57,568 nt of DNA from Candidatus Aminicenantota bacterium (lineage in GTDB: Bacteria > Acidobacteriota > Aminicenantia > Aminicenantales > Aminicenantaceae): positions 1-57,568 of the forward strand of contig WJMT01000122.1 of assembly GCA_014727835.1 (NCBI GenBank). Direction: 5' to 3'. How positions within the stretch are numbered: position 1 is the stretch's first letter; every line of letters begins with the position of its first letter. Made by a program: the position numbers and the translations under genes. Under the pieces are notes generated by a model that had not been told where the DNA came from, did no database searches, and saw nothing but the letters and a program-made list of their open reading frames with translations. Shown here piece after piece: positions 54,956 to 57,568 of the stretch.

Positions 54956-57166
54956 ATGAAAAGTCCCATTCTATCCAGGTTTCTCACTTCATTCAGCGTG
55001 ATGATTCTGTGTGTACTTATGCTTCTGGCAGCCAAGCCCGGAGTGTTTGACAGCAGCAATTTTTTCCCGCCGGATTATTACAGCGGTGACACAGATACGG
55101 TATCCGTTGGTACAGAAGTGACTTTTTCGTATGACTGTCACTGCCAGGACCAGCCTGGAAAATCCGAGTGCACCGGCTCCTTGATACTGCAGATGGACTC
55201 AGGGAGCGGTTTTGTGGATATCAAATCCACTCCAGTGAGTATTGCAGAGAATGAAACATTTTCTACCAGCCACACCATGACCTTGGACAGCGCCGGGATG
55301 TACAGCTTCCGTGTATTTGCTGATGAGACATCAGGGACTGATTATGTGCAGCCTTCAGGCGACTACGTGGTGCTGACTGTGGAGGATGGGGGAACAGGAG
55401 AAACACTTTGTGACGGAATTGACAATGACGGCAATGGAATTGTGGATGATGTGGATGAAGATGGTGACGGATACTCCCCCTGTGAAGGCAGTGAATCCGG
55501 ATCCGTTAATGAGCTTTTGATAACGGGGCTGGAAGGTGATTACGGAGTGATCAAGATCTTTTCATACAACCCTTTAACCCAGAGTTATGAAGTGGAATGG
55601 AGCACGGATACACCTGAGATCACTGGAAGTGATTATGGTTCCTCAGGAGGCGAGATTGGAGACCTGACTCATGATGGGCAGAACGATTTTGTTATAGTCC
55701 GGTGTGATGCTTCAGGCCCTGGTTCTTATTTTTTAGAGCTTTGGACGTACAGTCCGGAAAACGATGATTGGTACAGGGTTTGGTATACTGATTTGGGGGG
55801 CAGCACTGTATGGATTGGGGATATAGGGGATTTTGACAATGACGGCTATGAGGAATTGATGTTGAGTAATCCGGCAAATGGTGCCATCGAGATCTGGGGC
55901 AATGATGTTGAATCCGCCACTTTTTTGGAAAGAGAAGCTACAATCATACAATTTGATTATTTGTATTTCATTAGCTCTGCCGGAGACTTAAACGGAAACG
56001 CGATTCCCGAGCTTGTTTTTCAAAATAATGATACAGATATGATTGAAATATGGGAATGGTCTGGTTCATCATATGCGCAAATCTCCGTTGTGACCCCGCC
56101 TCCTTCGGGGGGAGCCGCTCAGTATATGCTGATCGATGACATGGAGTGCAATGGAGATGTGAACAGAGACGGACTCAACGACTGTGTGTTTTCCGGAAAC
56201 AGCGGAGCATCCCATGTGCTCACTTTCAAGAATGGTATTTATGAGATCGAATACTCATCTCCTCAATCAACAGGAGATTACAGCTATACTCAGACCTGCA
56301 GCATCGGTGATATCAACAATGACGGGTATGATGACTGGTTTGATTCCAGTTCAGGCGGTGGTTTGCGCGTCTTCTCTTATCTAAATAACGAATACCAGAT
56401 GATATGGGATTATCCTGACCACGGCAGTAACCCTCCCATCGGTGGCTCTTTTGTGGGGGATGCGGATAATGACGGCAGGGGAGAATTTTTGGTAACCAAT
56501 GATCCAGGCGATGGAGATAGAGTAGAGCTGTGGGAAAGTGATGAAAACGCAGCCACCAGCTTTTCAAACACCTTTACCTGGAGCCCGTCGGTTTCTTCAG
56601 CCAACATCATGATCGGCAACCTGAATCCTTATAATGACGAAGCGCTTTCAGATTGCAATGACTATGACCCCACCATTTATCCCGGAGCTCCGGAAATCTG
56701 CGACGGCTTAGACAATGACTGCGATGGCGATATTGATGAGGACTGCAGCACCTGCATTGACAACGACGGAGACGGTTACGGCGAGGGATGTGCAGCCGGA
56801 CCTGATTGTGATGATACAGATCCGTCTGTCAATCCGGGAGCGGAAGAGATTTGCGGTGACGGGATTGACAACAACTGCGATGGCCAGATCGATGAGGGGT
56901 GCGGAACTCTGGCTGCCCCGAGTGGTCTTAAGGTCAAGCAACCTGGAAAATCTCCCAAAGTCGGGCTGGAATGGACGGACAACTCCTCTAATGAAGAAGG
57001 GTTCCGAATATATCGTGACGAAATACTGATAGCTACTCTTGGATCCAACATCACTTCCTATGAAGACAGCTCCATCTCATCCAATACGACATACACTTAC
57101 AAAGTTTGTGCTTATGCTGGTAATGAAGAAGCCTGCTCTGATACCGTTTCCATAACCACCAAATGA
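54956..57166 (+). CDS. exported MopE/FG-GAP/fibronectin type III surface protein
   Basis: A signal peptide (about 1-26) is followed by an Ig-like segment. A MopE-type metal-binding motif near 150-176 (ETLCDGIDNDGNGIVDD) comes next, and then FG-GAP-like repeats with DxDxDGxxD calcium loops (about 185-560). A second MopE block (about 565-645, EICDGLDNDCDGDIDEDC and ICGDGIDNNCDGQIDEGC) precedes a fibronectin type III domain (about 650-736). No sorting domain is visible at the C-terminus. Such proteins bind calcium or copper and are surface exposed; the ligand here is unknown. AAGGAGG precedes the ATG. Confidence 0.85.
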   Translation: MKSPILSRFLTSFSVMILCVLMLLAAKPGVFDSSNFFPPDYYSGDTDTVSVGTEVTFSYDCHCQDQPGKSECTGSLILQMDSGSGFVDIKSTPVSIAENETFSTSHTMTLDSAGMYSFRVFADETSGTDYVQPSGDYVVLTVEDGGTGETLCDGIDNDGNGIVDDVDEDGDGYSPCEGSESGSVNELLITGLEGDYGVIKIFSYNPLTQSYEVEWSTDTPEITGSDYGSSGGEIGDLTHDGQNDFVIVRCDASGPGSYFLELWTYSPENDDWYRVWYTDLGGSTVWIGDIGDFDNDGYEELMLSNPANGAIEIWGNDVESATFLEREATIIQFDYLYFISSAGDLNGNAIPELVFQNNDTDMIEIWEWSGSSYAQISVVTPPPSGGAAQYMLIDDMECNGDVNRDGLNDCVFSGNSGASHVLTFKNGIYEIEYSSPQSTGDYSYTQTCSIGDINNDGYDDWFDSSSGGGLRVFSYLNNEYQMIWDYPDHGSNPPIGGSFVGDADNDGRGEFLVTNDPGDGDRVELWESDENAATSFSNTFTWSPSVSSANIMIGNLNPYNDEALSDCNDYDPTIYPGAPEICDGLDNDCDGDIDEDCSTCIDNDGDGYGEGCAAGPDCDDTDPSVNPGAEEICGDGIDNNCDGQIDEGCGTLAAPSGLKVKQPGKSPKVGLEWTDNSSNEEGFRIYRDEILIATLGSNITSYEDSSISSNTTYTYKVCAYAGNEEACSDTVSITTK

Positions 57167-57276
57167 TTTGTAAAAATTCTCTGAGAACTGCCCTCTGTGG
57201 ACTGCGCCACTCCTTCTCAAATCAGCCAGCTTGCTTTTATTGACACTCAAGCCCTGAAAGAGAGTTTAGTTTACCA

Positions 57277-57305
57277 TTGACTCTCTTTGCCTGAATTGAT
57301 ATTCT
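57277..57305 (+). promoter_or_regulatory. candidate sigma-70 promoter for the final kinase gene
   Basis: TTGACT, 17 bases and TATTCT end 28 bases before the ATG at 57334, which has AAGGGG. Confidence 0.45.
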
Positions 57306-57333
57306 TTTCTTACTCTGATCAAAGGGGATACAG

Positions 57334-57568
57334 ATGGATATCAAATGTCCTCAATGCCAGCACCCAAATCCCCCTGATTCCAAATTCTGTAAAGAATGCG
57401 GAATCGGGCTCATTCCTTCTGAAAAAAATTCAGAAAAAAATGGGGAAGTTTTTCACACCAAAACTCTGGAAATAATCCAAAAAAAATTAGATAAGGGCAC
57501 TGTTTTTGCAGGGCGTTATCAAGTCATCAAAGAGCTGGGAAGGGGCGGAATGGGAGAAGTCTACAAGG
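57334..57568 (+). CDS. Ser/Thr protein kinase with N-terminal zinc ribbon (3' end outside window)
   Basis: The first 78 residues are visible. MDIKCPQCQHPNPPDSKFCK and ECG form a zinc ribbon (C5, C8, C19, C22). A hydrophilic linker follows, and then the kinase start RYQVIKELGRGGMGEVYK with its glycine loop. This is the PknB-like architecture common in bacteria with many such kinases. AAGGGG precedes the ATG. The rest lies beyond the window, so membrane anchoring and output domains cannot be judged. Confidence 0.8.
   Translation, partial: MDIKCPQCQHPNPPDSKFCKECGIGLIPSEKNSEKNGEVFHTKTLEIIQKKLDKGTVFAGRYQVIKELGRGGMGEVYK

Noticed and set aside
1-57568. CRISPR arrays, insertion sequences, prophage genes, riboswitches
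   Set aside because: No regular repeat-spacer pattern, transposase, integrase or structural phage gene, and no recognisable riboswitch aptamer was found.

Overview
This is a 57.6 kb bacterial chromosomal window at moderate GC (low 40s by eye). It carries about 50 protein genes, one tRNA and no phage, transposon or CRISPR. Sec/Tat signal peptides, lipoproteins, a PilT motor and many housekeeping genes point to a diderm heterotroph. A D-aminoacylase/cupin pair, a C69 dipeptidase, gamma-glutamyltransferase, an orphan MacB/FtsX-like permease, split lysine-ketoglutarate reductase and saccharopine dehydrogenase genes, AmmeMemoRadiSam protein B, sulfatases and a DsrC-DsrMK-like module suggest an anaerobic peptide- and glycan-degrading lineage such as Candidatus Aminicenantes or another relative of Acidobacteriota. 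That assignment is inference with low to moderate confidence.

Region 1 (1-8.3 kb): a partial NamZ-like muramidase, a secreted metallo-beta-lactamase-fold protein, a redox operon (DsrC, NarI-like membrane subunit, DsrK/HdrD-like iron-sulfur protein), a cysteine desulfurase-like enzyme on the other strand, then a D-aminoacylase/cupin pair and an alpha/alpha-toroid protein. Region 2 (8.3-15.1 kb): folK; a reverse-strand operon cysS-yraN-dapF; and a forward operon with the two saccharopine-pathway enzymes and an AmrB/MEMO protein.

Region 3 (15.1-26.8 kb): the heat-shock operon hrcA-grpE-dnaK-dnaJ-rsmE, in which DnaK lacks the substrate-binding lid and no CIRCE operator is seen. A Ser/Thr kinase with a zinc ribbon, ilvE, pilT, alaS and a lytic transglycosylase follow. 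Region 4 (26.8-38.1 kb): a lipid kinase and two membrane proteins on the reverse strand, a divergent promoter palindrome, a protease-like/TPR exported protein, tRNA-Leu(UAG), and the proteostasis run tig-clpP-clpX-lon followed by rho.

Region 5 (38.1-49.2 kb): a gamma-glutamyltransferase lipoprotein, the wreck of a sulfatase gene, an orphan ABC permease, a GYD-domain protein, homoserine dehydrogenase, a C69 dipeptidase, two small unknowns, and an ECF sigma/anti-sigma operon led by a secreted protein with an ECF-like promoter. Region 6 (49.2-57.6 kb): a bifunctional fucokinase/GDP-fucose pyrophosphorylase, a two-domain mutarotase-like protein, an intact Tat-exported sulfatase, a large MopE/FG-GAP/fibronectin surface protein and the start of a second zinc-ribbon kinase.

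Themes linking the genes are peptide and amino-acid catabolism (D-aminoacylase, GGT, C69 dipeptidase, saccharopine enzymes), protein quality control (HrcA regulon, Tig/ClpXP/Lon), fucose and sulfated-glycan handling, and signalling through zinc-ribbon kinases and an ECF sigma factor. The strongest oddities are the lidless DnaK, the DsrC-DsrMK-like module without sulfite reductase nearby, the protease domain with an Asp-to-Asn change in its apparent triad, and the divergent promoter palindrome.
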